The position numbers were made by a program, and so were the translations under genes. Shown here in pieces: positions 1 through 10,100 of a stretch of 62,929 bases of DNA (the stretch's first letter is position 1; the number at the start of each line of letters is the position of its first letter). The notes beneath the pieces were generated by a model. That model saw only the letters and a program-made list of their open reading frames with translations. It ran no database searches and was not told where the DNA came from. The DNA comes from an uncultured Clostridium sp. (GTDB taxonomy: Bacteria; Bacillota; Clostridia; TANB77; CAG-508). The stretch is from assembly GCA_946497585.1 (NCBI GenBank), contig CAMMLF010000001.1:1-62929 (forward strand). Direction: 5' to 3'.

Positions 1-1
1 A

Positions 2-278
2 CCATTTGATATAAAGCGAGAAGAAAAGATATTTCGGAGGATATTTAAGTTTAAGACAAGTCGTTTATTTAATGCTAGGTGCATCAAGTTTAGCATTACT
101 TGCCACGCCACTTCCAATAGCATTAAAAATAATATTTATTTTACTAATTGCTAGTTTCTTTTTATTGTGTACCTTTTTAAAAGTCGGTGAACAGAACTTC
201 GACAAGTTCTTTTTTTATGCCATAAAATACATATTTCGTAAAAAATACTTTGTCTATAAGAGGTGTTTAAAATGCTAA
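2..278 (+). CDS. PrgI family T4SS membrane protein, 5' end outside window, one CGG +1 site
   Basis: Small inner-membrane protein encoded just before VirB4 in Gram-positive conjugation modules; it is part of the type IV secretion channel. The reading frame opens at base 2 (PFDIKREEKIF). It meets an in-frame CGG at 35-37 and continues only if the C is skipped, giving IF-GGYLSLRQ, which is typical of the family. Two hydrophobic helices follow (LMLGASSLALLATPLPI and IIFILLIASFFLLCTF), then a basic tail ending RCLKC. About 91 residues are visible. Its end overlaps the next gene by a few bases, so the genes are probably translationally coupled. The family call rests on motif and gene order. Confidence 0.75.
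35..37 (+). other. In-frame CGG, +1 site 1 (PrgI)
   Basis: Codons ttt-cgg. Dropping C35 gives ttt-gga-gga (F-G-G) and joins the two halves of PrgI. Confidence 0.8.
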
Positions 279-1009
279 TAATGATTATATTTTTAATTTT
301 AACTGTAGTTTTAGTCATAGGTACAGCTATTTATTTAAACAATAAGAAGAAAAATACTAATGCACCCAAACATAGTGTAGAAACAAAAGATGAAAATAAA
401 AGTAATAAAAAAGGTAAAAAACAATTAACTGATATTTTACAAATTAAAATTAAAGACAATATTATTTGTTTAGGTAATAGATATTCCAATGTTATTAGAC
501 TTGGAAATATAGATTATAATATGCTTTCAAATTCTGAACAAGATTCTATTGAAAATGTACTAATTCAAACAGCACTAGCAATAGATTTTCCAGTACAATT
601 CTTTTCTACAACAGAATATATTGATACAAGCAAAGTTATATCACTAATAAAAGAAAATAAAACAAATAATACCAAAATTAGAGAATACAAAGAATATTTA
701 ATCGAATATTTGCAGAACCTTATGGAAAATAGAAGTATATCAGTTGTCAAAAACTATGCAATCATAAGTTATGATGGTACTTATGAAAAGGCTGTTGAAG
801 AATTAAACAGAAAGGTAATGTCTTTTACAGGAAATCTATTAAGAGCAAAGATTATTTGTGAAGTATTAAATGAAGATGAATTATATAACCTTATTTATAG
901 AGAGTTAAACAAAAATTCTGCTATAAATATTAGCAATCTAAAGGAAGGAGGAAAAAACTTATATGTTGGTAAAAAACAAAAAGCAAAAAGAAATAAACAT
1001 ATTCGATAA
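272..1009 (+). CDS. Membrane-anchored conjugation protein, VirB4 N-domain-like
   Basis: Protein of 245 residues: one N-terminal membrane helix (residues 1-22), a Lys/Asn-rich linker, then an alpha/beta domain (about 60-230) with ILQIKIKDNIICLGNRYSNV and VVKNYAIISYDGTYEKAV. The domain resembles the N-terminal part of VirB4/TraC-type proteins, and the gene sits between PrgI and VirB4. ATG 272 is preferred over GTG 263 because an aggtg site lies 6-7 bases upstream. The 3' end overlaps the start of virB4 by 47 bases. I infer a structural or assembly role in the secretion channel; no catalytic motif is visible. Confidence 0.6.
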   Translation: MLIMIIFLILTVVLVIGTAIYLNNKKKNTNAPKHSVETKDENKSNKKGKKQLTDILQIKIKDNIICLGNRYSNVIRLGNIDYNMLSNSEQDSIENVLIQTALAIDFPVQFFSTTEYIDTSKVISLIKENKTNNTKIREYKEYLIEYLQNLMENRSISVVKNYAIISYDGTYEKAVEELNRKVMSFTGNLLRAKIICEVLNEDELYNLIYRELNKNSAINISNLKEGGKNLYVGKKQKAKRNKHIR

Positions 1010-2781
1010 CATTCCTACAATGGCAGATATATTACTTCCTGAAACATTACAAGAGAAGAAAGATTATTTGATTTTAGGATATAACAAATTTACAAGAGTT
1101 TTTGCAATGACAATTTATCCTGAACAAACTTGGGTAGGATGGCTTGATGACCTCTTTTACATAGGTAATATCAATATTTCTGTAAAAATAGAGCCTTCTA
1201 GTAATGGAAATGTTATTAATCAATTAACAAAAAAATTAGTACAGGCACAAAGTGAATATGCGACTTATTCAAGACAAGGAAATATTTTACATCTGCCTGA
1301 ACTCGAAAAACAAATTGGAGATTTAGAAGATTTAAGAATGCTAATACAGACGAATCAAGATAAACTGTTTTTTGCAACAATCTTCATTTCTGTCAATGCT
1401 GAAAGTTTAGAAGATTTGAACGAAAAAACAAAGATATTAGAAAGTGAATTAAATAAAAAAACTGCTATGATAAGAACTTTAACATTTAGACAAGTGGAAG
1501 GATTAAAAACAATATTACCGACTGGTGAAACACCTATCCCAAACTATGAAAGAAATATGGTAGCCGGTCGGAATTGCTACTTTAATTCCAATATCTAACC
1601 CTAATCTTTCACACGATAGAGGTATTTTTATTGGTAGAAACATTTATACAAATGCTCCAGTATATGTCGATACTTTTATTCGGTCCACCTACACTACCTA
1701 ACCCACATGTTTTTATATGTGGTACAAGTGGAGGTGGTAAAAGTGTAGCTCTTAAAACATTAACTGCTAGAAACATTGCAACAACCGGTTGCGGTGCTTT
1801 TTTCGTAGACGTCGAGGGTGAATATACTGGGCTTACTAAAATGCTTGGTGGAAAGATAATAAAAATTGAGCAAGGAAAATCTGCAGGGGTTAATCCGTTC
1901 GAGATAGAACCTGATAGCAAAGGAAATATGCAATTTATAAATATACTTGATAAAGTCGCTGAAATAAGAGGTTTACTTGGAACTATTTGCAGAAACTATG
2001 GAAGAACCTTAACTGGCACAGAAAACACTGAAATAGAAGTAGTTGTAAACCAGTTATATGCAGAAAAAGGTATTACAAGTGATGTAAATTCTTTGTTTGA
2101 GAAAAAAGGTGGCAGATTAGATAATGGAAAATATGCAATAGGAAAAATACCAAAGAAAATGCCTACTTTATCGGACTTTCAAAGAAAACTAAAAGAAAGA
2201 GGTAATTGTGATGAGCTGGCAAATATTTTAGTTCCATTCTTAAAAGGAAATTCACTTGGTATGTTTGATTGTGAAAGTAAAATATTATCAAGTGAAGATA
2301 TTATTTGTTTTGATATGTCAGAGGTCAAAGATGAATTTACAAAACTATATGCAAGTTTCGTGATTTTAACTTGGGTTTGGCAAAAGTATGTATTAAAGAA
2401 TAGAGATAAAAAGAAAATTATCGTATGTGATGAAGCATGGTTGTTCTTAAAATATCAAGAATCAGCAGAATTTCTAGTAAATGTGGCTCGTAGAGGTCGT
2501 AAATATAATGTGCCATTATTCATACGGTAGCCAATTTATAGATGAATTTTTAAATTCAGAAGAACGGTAAAACAATAATTAATATTTGTTCAACTAGGTA
2601 TTTATTTAAGCAAAGTCCTGGCTCTGTTGATGCTGTTGTGGACTTTTTTAATTTGTCAGAAGGAACAAAAAATTTCTTGACTGCAGCGAGTCCAGGCCAA
2701 TGTATTATAAGCCTGAGCAATAGTGTTACGGCAATTAAGTTTGTAATAACTCCTTATGAAGAACAATTTGTATTTACTTAA
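963..2781 (+). CDS. virB4: VirB4-family conjugation ATPase, read through four CGG +1 sites
   Basis: Cytoplasmic ATPase that powers the type IV secretion channel. As written, the frame stops four times. Skipping the C of the in-frame CGG at 1569, 1681, 2525 and 2565 gives one 604-residue protein of normal family length. It has Walker A GTSGGGKS (about 253-260), Walker B IIVCDEAW (about 485-491) and the ARRGRKYN region. The restored junctions read AG-GIATLIPI, FI-GPPTLPNP, LFI-GSQFID and SEE-GKTIIN, all expected VirB4 sequence. Start ATG 963 has aaggagg 12 bases upstream. If the CGGs were simply Arg, or reassigned to another residue, stops follow quickly (CGG-TAG at 2525). Confidence 0.88.
1569..1571 (+). 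other. In-frame CGG, +1 site 2 (VirB4)
   Basis: Codons ggt-cgg-aat. Dropping C1569 gives ggt-gga-att (G-G-I) and opens the frame to the next site. Confidence 0.85.
1681..1683 (+). other. In-frame CGG, +1 site 3 (VirB4)
   Basis: Codons att-cgg-tcc, with a stop five codons on. Dropping C1681 gives att-ggt-cca (I-G-P), just before Walker A. Confidence 0.88.
2525..2527 (+). other. In-frame CGG, +1 site 4 (VirB4)
   Basis: Codons ata-cgg-TAG. Dropping C2525 gives ata-ggt-agc (I-G-S) and removes the immediate stop. Confidence 0.88.
2565..2567 (+). other. In-frame CGG, +1 site 5 (VirB4)
   Basis: Codons gaa-cgg-taa in the frame set by site 4. Dropping C2565 gives gaa-ggt-aaa (E-G-K) and leads to the natural C-terminus at 2781. 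Confidence 0.88.
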
Positions 2782-2834
2782 AATGATATAGTGCGTATCC
2801 TACTGCCCTATCTTAAAAAGTAGGAGGCAATCAT

Positions 2835-4329
2835 TTGAAAAAAGTATTAAAAAGTTTCGTAATAATAATTACTATGCTTTTTTTATTATCTCCATTTTGT
2901 TTTGCTGAAGATGTCGATTTCAAAGAACAAATAAAAAGTGAAGATGGTTCGCTTTTTGAAAAAATAATTGCGGAGTGCATACGGTGGTATAGCTCAAACA
3001 GTTTTCGATTTTACTACTGGCGAAGATGCTAATGTTGGTTTTAAAGATTATGATGAATTAATTTTTAATAATAGAAAAAGTGCAGATGCTTTATCTCCTT
3101 TTACTCAAGAATTATGGAATAAAACAATGGATTGGTATAGAGTTTTTGCGACAATTAGTGGTTGTTTAATTTTAATTGCTGTCTTTATTTTAGCTTATAA
3201 GATTATGAATGCAGGAATGAATACAGCTAAAAAGAATGAAGCAAAAGATAGTTTAATGCGTTTATGCTTTGGAGGTGTCGCTATTGCACTCGCTCCATTA
3301 TTTATAAGATTTTTATTATTTATAAATAACAGTCTGGTGTATCTTTTAGTAACGGCAGCAAATACTGGTACATTAGATGCTAGTCTTGGTAATAGTATGT
3401 TAACAAGTATAAGTACAGGAAACGCTATAACTACAGCTTTAGTAATAGCAATGTTTATTTATTTGTTTGTGAAATTAAATATAAAATTCATTGTAAGGCA
3501 ATTCACGATTATTATATTTACAATATTTACACCTATCGCAGCAGCTTTATGGATAGTAAATAAAAATGTTACAGCAGCTGCTATTTGGGGTGGGCAGATA
3601 ATAATGAATATATTTATGCAATTTGTTTATTGCTTTTTGTTTTTGATTTATTTAGCATTTCTCCCAAGCGGTGGTGGATGGGCAGTAAGTTTAATATGGG
3701 CAATGATGATATTACCACTTGCAGATGCTTTATTAAATTGTCTACAAAATCTAACTTCAAGGATTGCCGGTGTTGATAATGAGCAAATGACAAATAGAGT
3801 TATTGGTATGGGTGCAATGGCCGGATTTGGTTTAGCTGCTATAAAAGAGCAATTTAAAACACCATCAACTGGAAATAATAGTGGTGGCAACACAAATAGC
3901 GATAATTCTGGTGGAGGTCTAAAAGGCTTTGTCTCAAGAGCTAAATCAGTTATAAATCCTACAATGAATTTAAGTGCAGAAAAAGATTATAACGGTAATG
4001 TAAATCCTATTAGAGATGTTCTAACTAAAGAAAAGAATACAGTAAATATTCCTAAGTCTAATGGAGAAAATAAGGGCAATTTAAGTAAAGGAAGTAAGGC
4101 AAAATCAGTCGCAGGAAATATTGTAAGAGGTGGTGCTAAAGCTACAACAGCTTATTTAGGCCTTGGAGCAAAAATGGCTGAAGGAAATTTTGATAAGTAT
4201 CCTCGAAATAATCATGTACAAAGAAAAAATAATTTTCAAAATACAGAGTATATAAATAAGCTTGCAAATGATAAAGATGAAATGCAGAAATCAGGTGATA
4301 ACAATGAGCATAATGAGCATAAAGGATAA
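2835..4329 (+). CDS. VirB6/TrbL-like multi-pass T4SS protein, one CGG +1 site
   Basis: Polytopic inner-membrane channel component, 497 residues after skipping C2982. TTG start at 2835 with taggagg 8-13 bases upstream. Signal-like N-terminus (MKKVLKSFVIIITMLFLL, CFA|ED). The restored junction is AECI-GGIAQTVFDF. At least six hydrophobic segments lie between about residues 95 and 320, followed by a Gly/Ser/Asn-rich soluble tail (GNNSGGNTNSDNSGGG). Gene order PrgI-VirB4-VirB6-M23 is the usual Gram-positive ICE order, which supports the call more than any single motif does. Confidence 0.75.
2982..2984 (+). other. In-frame CGG, +1 site 6 (VirB6-like)
   Basis: Codons ata-cgg-tgg. Dropping C2982 gives ata-ggt-ggt (I-G-G) and joins the signal peptide to the membrane domain. 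Confidence 0.85.
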
Positions 4330-5538
4330 AGCTAAAAATAAAGCAAAAGACAAAATAAAAAAACAGGCAAAAAAGATAGCTTTTAAAGTTTTAAAGCCAT
4401 TTTTACCATTTATACTAATTATTGGACTTCTATTTTTTGCAGTTTGTACTATTATAGATGCTATATTCGTGCAAGAAGTTCAAACAGATACATCTGATTT
4501 ACCACCTGAACAAGCAGAAATAAGGAATTTATGTATAAAAAAGTCAGAGTATCTGAACACTTGCCACAACTACATTGGCTCTGAACTAACAAACAATTTA
4601 TTAGATGCAAATAATCGAGAAAATGATAAATTGATAGAATGGTCGCACTTATATGCAATAATGGCATTTCATAATATGAGTGATAATAGAGATATTAATG
4701 AAAATTTATTAAACGAAGTAGCAAGTAGTTTTGAAAGTACTTTTCGATATGAAAAAGATACTGTAACAATAGAAACTACTACAAAAGATGAAGATGGAAA
4801 TGAAACTACTTCAACAAGAGAGGAAGAACATTACATACTTATAGAAAGTGATTCAATTATTGGGCATTACAAATATAACTATGAAACGAAGACAGTAGAA
4901 AATGGAAATTCTAAAACAACTTCGAAAGTATTTACAAATGAAGAACTAATAGGAGAACAGTACGAAAGATTAAGAAAATATTTAAAAGATGAATTGAGGA
5001 TAAGCGAAGATGACCTTGATACAGATATTCAAGTAATTATTCAAGCAGCAAGTGGCTATTATGAGGGTAAAGAATCGACAGCTTGGTTACAAGGTAATTC
5101 ATCAAGTGCTACTATAATTAGTAATGGTTCTGGATTAGTTCCAACAGGAATGTTCATTTGGCCCATTCCTGGATATACAACTATAACATCTCATTTTGGT
5201 ATGAGGACTCATCCAATAACTGGTGTCTATAAACTTCATAGCGGTACAGATGTAGGAGCTCCTATTCGGTGCTAACTTCGTGGCGATGGCAGACGGTACA
5301 GTTATAAAAGCAGCTTATAGCAATTCCTATGGAAATATGGTTATGATTGATCACCGGAGATGGAATAGTTACTTTATATGCTCACGGTTCTGAAATATTA
5401 GTTAAAACAAATCAAACTGTAAAACAAGGTGAACCAGTTTTAAAAGTAGGTTCGACAGGTTATTCGACAGGACCACATGCACACTTTGAAGTTCGTATCA
5501 ATGGAAATTTTGCAAATCCTGAAGATTATTTTGAATAA
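4304..5538 (+). CDS. Membrane-anchored M23 (LytM) wall hydrolase of the conjugation apparatus, two CGG +1 sites
   Basis: Opens peptidoglycan for the mating channel. Start ATG 4304 (or 4313) overlaps the upstream gene; aggtg precedes it. Residues 1-30 are basic, followed by a membrane helix (FILIIGLLFFAVCTIIDAIF) and a variable stalk. The C-terminal M23 zinc peptidase domain (about 285-410) has the zinc-binding HSGTD and HAHFE motifs. Skipping the C at 5267 and 5355 restores GAPI-GANFVAMADG and MIDH-GDGIVTLYAHG, giving 410 residues. Both sites lie inside the catalytic domain, between the two metal-ligand motifs, so without recoding no active peptidase could be made. Confidence 0.87.
5267..5269 (+). 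other. In-frame CGG, +1 site 7 (M23 peptidase)
   Basis: Codons att-cgg-tgc-taa. Dropping C5267 gives att-ggt-gct-aac (I-G-A-N). Confidence 0.88.
5355..5357 (+). other. In-frame CGG, +1 site 8 (M23 peptidase)
   Basis: Codons cac-cgg-aga. Dropping C5355 gives cac-gga-gat-gga (H-G-D-G), the conserved M23 turn. Confidence 0.88.
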
Positions 5539-5552
5539 GGAGGAAATCAAAA

Positions 5553-5927
5553 GTGGTATTAATTTTTACTGATAATGAGCAGTTAGATAGAGATTTAAGC
5601 CGAAAGATTGAAGATAGTAGAATTGTATATTATCCTGATTACGTGTTAGAAGAAAAACAAGCGACTACTCTAATTGCTTCACTGCAACCGAATAAATATA
5701 ATTTCAAAGACTTTATGTTTAAGGTTAGAGAAAAAAATATACAAGTTATCTTGCTTTTGGAAAATGAAAAGGTCGAAGAGTTAAAAGATGCTTTAATGTT
5801 AGGAATCTATGATATAATATTCGACCCTTTTGAATTGGAAGACATTTGCAAAAAAATTAAAAATCCAAATCAATTTTCCGAAATTTCAAAATATATTAAG
5901 GATATTATAGGACTAGAAACAACCTAG
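5553..5927 (+). CDS. Stand-alone receiver-like domain protein
   Basis: Protein of 124 residues, GTG start at 5553 with aaggagg 8 bases upstream. The pattern (VLIFTDNEQLDRDL at the N-terminus, VILLLENEKVEELKDALMLG and YDIIFDPFELEDI) is that of a CheY-like or CpaE-type receiver fold with no output domain. The acidic pocket is poorly conserved, so phosphorylation is doubtful. It lies between the wall hydrolase and the sortase. Function unknown; a scaffold or regulatory role is possible. Confidence 0.5.
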   Translation: MVLIFTDNEQLDRDLSRKIEDSRIVYYPDYVLEEKQATTLIASLQPNKYNFKDFMFKVREKNIQVILLLENEKVEELKDALMLGIYDIIFDPFELEDICKKIKNPNQFSEISKYIKDIIGLETT

Positions 5928-5965
5928 TTCTATTTTATTATATAAAAAAAGGAAGGAGGTTAAAA

Positions 5966-6553
5966 ATGAGTACAAAAATAAAAAGGTCCATTATTATATC
6001 TATCATTATAATTTTTATTATATTAATTGCAATATCCAGTTTTTTTATTGTAAAATATTTTTCAGATAAGAATAAAATAAGCAATATATATGAAACTTAT
6101 TCTGATGATAATATTCAAAACAGAATAGAAACACAAAACGTTACTACTGACGAAGATTTAATGCTTGAAATTGATGGTGAAAAAGTAGTCGGAGTAATAA
6201 AGATAGACAAAATAGGATATGAAGGGCCAATTTATGAAGGAACTACATTAGATACACTTGCAAAAGGTGTAGGACATTTATCAAATTCTCCATATTTTAA
6301 TGGAAATGTATGTTTGGCAGCTCATAATACAAGTAAATTTTGGGCTAAATTAAATACATTAGAAAATGGAGATACTATTACTTATACTAGTTTTTTAGGA
6401 ACAAAAGAATATGTGGTATCAAACATTAAAACCATAGACGAAACCGACTGGTCTGATACTGAAAATACAGAAGACAATAGAATAACGCTGATTACTTGTG
6501 TAAAAGGGCAAAAGGAAAAAAGACTTTGTGTACAAGCACTAGAAAAAGATTAA
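5966..6553 (+). CDS. Sortase-family transpeptidase
   Basis: Cysteine transpeptidase that cleaves LPxTG-type signals and links surface proteins. 195 residues with an N-terminal membrane anchor (residues 9-31) and an extracellular catalytic domain. Visible active residues are His119 (AAHN), Cys177 (TLITC) and Arg185 (KEKRLCV), the His-Cys-Arg triad of the family. Good ribosome site (ggaagg) before ATG 5966. The likely substrate is the large surface protein at 7148-10156, two genes downstream. Class B versus D cannot be decided by eye. Confidence 0.85.
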   Translation: MSTKIKRSIIISIIIIFIILIAISSFFIVKYFSDKNKISNIYETYSDDNIQNRIETQNVTTDEDLMLEIDGEKVVGVIKIDKIGYEGPIYEGTTLDTLAKGVGHLSNSPYFNGNVCLAAHNTSKFWAKLNTLENGDTITYTSFLGTKEYVVSNIKTIDETDWSDTENTEDNRITLITCVKGQKEKRLCVQALEKD

Positions 6554-6614
6554 AACGTTTCAACCTAGACTAAAAGAAAAAATTTTGCTATATTGAAAAA
6601 AGGAGGTATTGATT

Positions 6615-7082
6615 ATGAAAAAGATAATTATTACAATTCTAATAATTTTATTAGCAATAATGATTACAGGATTAATTTTCTTTAGGCTTTCAGCCAAAGA
6701 AGATGAAGTCGAAACAAATAGCTTACTTAACAATATTGCAAATACAGACGAGGTTAATAATATAGAAAACACAAAAGAATCAGAAGTTTCAAATAATTTA
6801 AATGAAAAAACAGATGAAGAGAAAATAAATACAATTACTAATGAAAAGCAAGTAGAAGAAACAAAGAGTGAAACAAAAACAACTATAACACAAGAAAAAA
6901 GTGCAAATGAAAAAAACAATACAAACGATAAACCTATCAAATACAAAATAGAAGAAAATAAAGAAGCAAATGATTCAGAAACCGATAATAAAAAAATAAC
7001 TGTAAATAGTAATGGTGAAAAACATTACATACTTAATGATAGCGGACAATGGTATGAAGAATCAGACTGGTTTGAATTTTAA
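6615..7082 (+). CDS. Membrane-anchored acidic low-complexity protein
   Basis: 155 residues from ATG 6615 (preferred over TTG 6609; ggagg is well placed). One N-terminal membrane helix (IIITILIILLAIMITGLIFF), then a Glu/Asn/Thr/Lys-rich, probably disordered extracellular region and a short aromatic end (GQWYEESDWFEF). I do not recognise the family. Its place between sortase and sortase substrate suggests a surface-display accessory or spacer protein. Confidence 0.55.
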   Translation: MKKIIITILIILLAIMITGLIFFRLSAKEDEVETNSLLNNIANTDEVNNIENTKESEVSNNLNEKTDEEKINTITNEKQVEETKSETKTTITQEKSANEKNNTNDKPIKYKIEENKEANDSETDNKKITVNSNGEKHYILNDSGQWYEESDWFEF

Positions 7083-7108
7083 ACATCTAAATAAATATAT
7101 AAAATATA

Positions 7109-7136
7109 GAAAGCTAAATATAGGCTTTCTTTTTTT
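7109..7136 (+). terminator. Rho-independent terminator
   Basis: Stem gaaagc/gctttc with a nine-base loop followed by seven T, just ahead of the surface-protein gene. Confidence 0.6.
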
Positions 7137-7147
7137 AGGAGGTAAAT

Positions 7148-10100
7148 ATGAATAAATTTAAAATAATTAGTGGAATATCCTTACTTGTATTACTATTAAG
7201 TATATTAATGCCTGTAATAATATTAGCAACTACTTTTAGTGTAGAATATTTTGGCTCAGTAAGTTATGGAGGCTCAACAGTTGGTAAATTCCAAGTTAAT
7301 GGGCAAGTGGCATTTTGCATAGACCACAGAAAGCAAACACCACCATCTGGTACAGAAATTACAGAAGAGGTTTGGGATAATGAAAATGTTTTAAAAACAT
7401 TATACTATGGCTGGGGTGGAGATATGCCTTATATCTTTGATAGTGAGGCTCAAGGTATAGTATATACGACTATGGCATTAGACCATTTTGTAAATGGCAA
7501 TCGTAACGGAATTGCACAGGATTTTATTGACTATGTTAATAGTATGCCTGTCCCTAACATAACTTTAAACTTTACTGAAAGCAATTTAACAGCTTACAAA
7601 GAAGGAGATATTCAGAGAACTCAAACAGTTCAAGTGACTGGAAATTCAAGTTATAGCTTGAATGTAAATTTACAAGAAGGAGTTACATTAGTAAATGAAA
7701 GTAAAGGTACAAGACAACAGGGAAATGTCAGTATAAATGGAGGAGACTATTTTCACTTGGAAGCTCCTCTTAGTGTAAATGGAAGTTGGACTTCAGAACC
7801 AATTAACAATCATAAATATAAATTCCAACCTCTAATATATAAATCTACAAACGAATCTTATCAAAGACTTGCAAGTAGATATAAAGTAGTAGTAGACCCA
7901 ACATCTACAATAAATTTAAACGTTAACTGGTTAAATGCTGGAAGTCTAGAAATAATGAAAGCAGATTCAGAAACAGGAGAAAAAATTGCAAATACAAGTT
8001 TTGAATTAAGAAATCAAAATGGAGAAACAATAGATACATTAGTTACAAATGAAAATGGCTATGCTAAAGCAGAAAATATTGTGGCAGGCAGTTATCAATT
8101 AGTAGAGGTTTCAGCGAATAACGATTATATAAAAAACGATACTCCTATTACAATAGAAATACAACCAGGACAAACAAAAACGATAGAACTTACGAATGAA
8201 CATAAAAAAGGAAGTTTAAAGATTGTAAAAGTTGACAGTAGAGACCAAAAAACACCAATACCAAATGTAGAATTCGAAATATGGAATTTAGATGAAAACA
8301 AATTGATTGATACTCTTGAAACAGATGAAAATGGAGAAATTCTTTTGGAAAATATCCGAACAGGACTAATTGGTTTACGAGAGATTTCTACTAATGAATG
8401 GTATATGCTAGATACAGAAGAAAAAAGAATAGAAGTTGAATGGAATAAAACATCAGAAATCAAAATTGCTAATGATATAAAAACATCATATATAGAACTT
8501 ATTAAAAGAGATGCTGATCATGCAGACATAAAACTTGAAGGTGTTGAATTTAATATTATTGAGAAAGATAGTAATAAAATAGTTGATACACTAATAACAG
8601 ATGAAAATGGATATGCCAAGTCTACACTTTTACCTATTGATAAAACGTATGAAATAAAGGAAACTAAAACGATAGAGAACTATATTATAAATACAAATGA
8701 ATTAGAAGTTAGTTTCTCACCAGAAGATGCTGGAAAAGCTAAAACTTTTGATATTACTAATAAACACACAGAGGGAAATTTGAGAATATACAAAGTTGAC
8801 AAAGATAATAATAAAATTGCTTTGGGTGGAGTTAAATTTCAATTATATTCTGAAGAGTTTGATAAGGTTATTGGAGAATATGAAACAGATGTAAATGGAG
8901 AAATTTATATTGAAAACTTAAGAGCAGGTGAAAAATACAAACTTATAGAAACAAATACTAATAACTATTACAACTTAGCACCTGATACAGAAATAACAAT
9001 TGAAAAAGATATAGACAATATAGTAACAATTGAAAATGAGCTAAAAAAAGGTTCAGTCAAAGTGATAAAAGTAGATAAAGATAATCATGAAGTACGTATT
9101 CCTAATGTTGTTTTTGAGGTTCAAGATGAAAATGGTAAAACACTTGAAATAATAAAAACTAATGAAAACGGTGAAGCTGATACACAGGAATATCCTGTCA
9201 GAGATTATGAAAAGCTAAAACTATATGAAATTGCTACTGATGAAAATTATGTTTTAAATGACACTCCTATTACAGTAGAGTTAAAAGAAAATCAAATTAC
9301 AGAAATAACATTTGAAAACGAAAAAATAAAAGGTTATGTTGAAATAACCAAAGTAGATTCAAAAGATAAAGATAAAAAACTAGAAGGAGCAGAATTTGGC
9401 TTATATAATGAAAATGATGAACTAATAGATACACTAATTACTGATGAAAACGGAAAAGCTACGAGTGATGAATTATACAAAGGAAAATACTATCTAAAAG
9501 AACTAGATACTGGCTCTGTTTACTACTTATTAAATGAAGATACTTTTGAGTTTGAAATCGTAAACAATGGGGAAACTGTACCAGTCGAAATAGTTAATGT
9601 ACCTACCGATATCACAGTCGATGTAGACAAAGAAGGAACAACAGAGATACGACCAGGAGATGAGGTAAACTATGTTTTTACGAATGTAGCTAATAATTCT
9701 AATGTTTATTTAGAAAACTTTAAATGGTATGACTTTATCCCAACAGATTATATTCGTTTGGAAAAAATGACAACTGGAACATGGAATCAAGACTTACAAT
9801 ACGATATATACTATAAAACAAATAAATCAGAAGATTATATATTATTCCAAGAAAACTTAAACACAACAGAAGACCATGAACTAGACTTTACAACAGTAGA
9901 GCTTTCTGAAGATGAATATATTGTTGAAACAATGTTCGACTTCGGAAGAGTAGAAACAGGATTTAGAGAAAGTACAAGCCCAACTATGCAATGTAAATCA
10001 TTAGATACATTACAAGATGGAGATACTTTTACAAATCACACAAAAACTGTAGGTGTATATTATGGTGTAACTGCTGAAGCAAATAGTGATTGGACTACAA

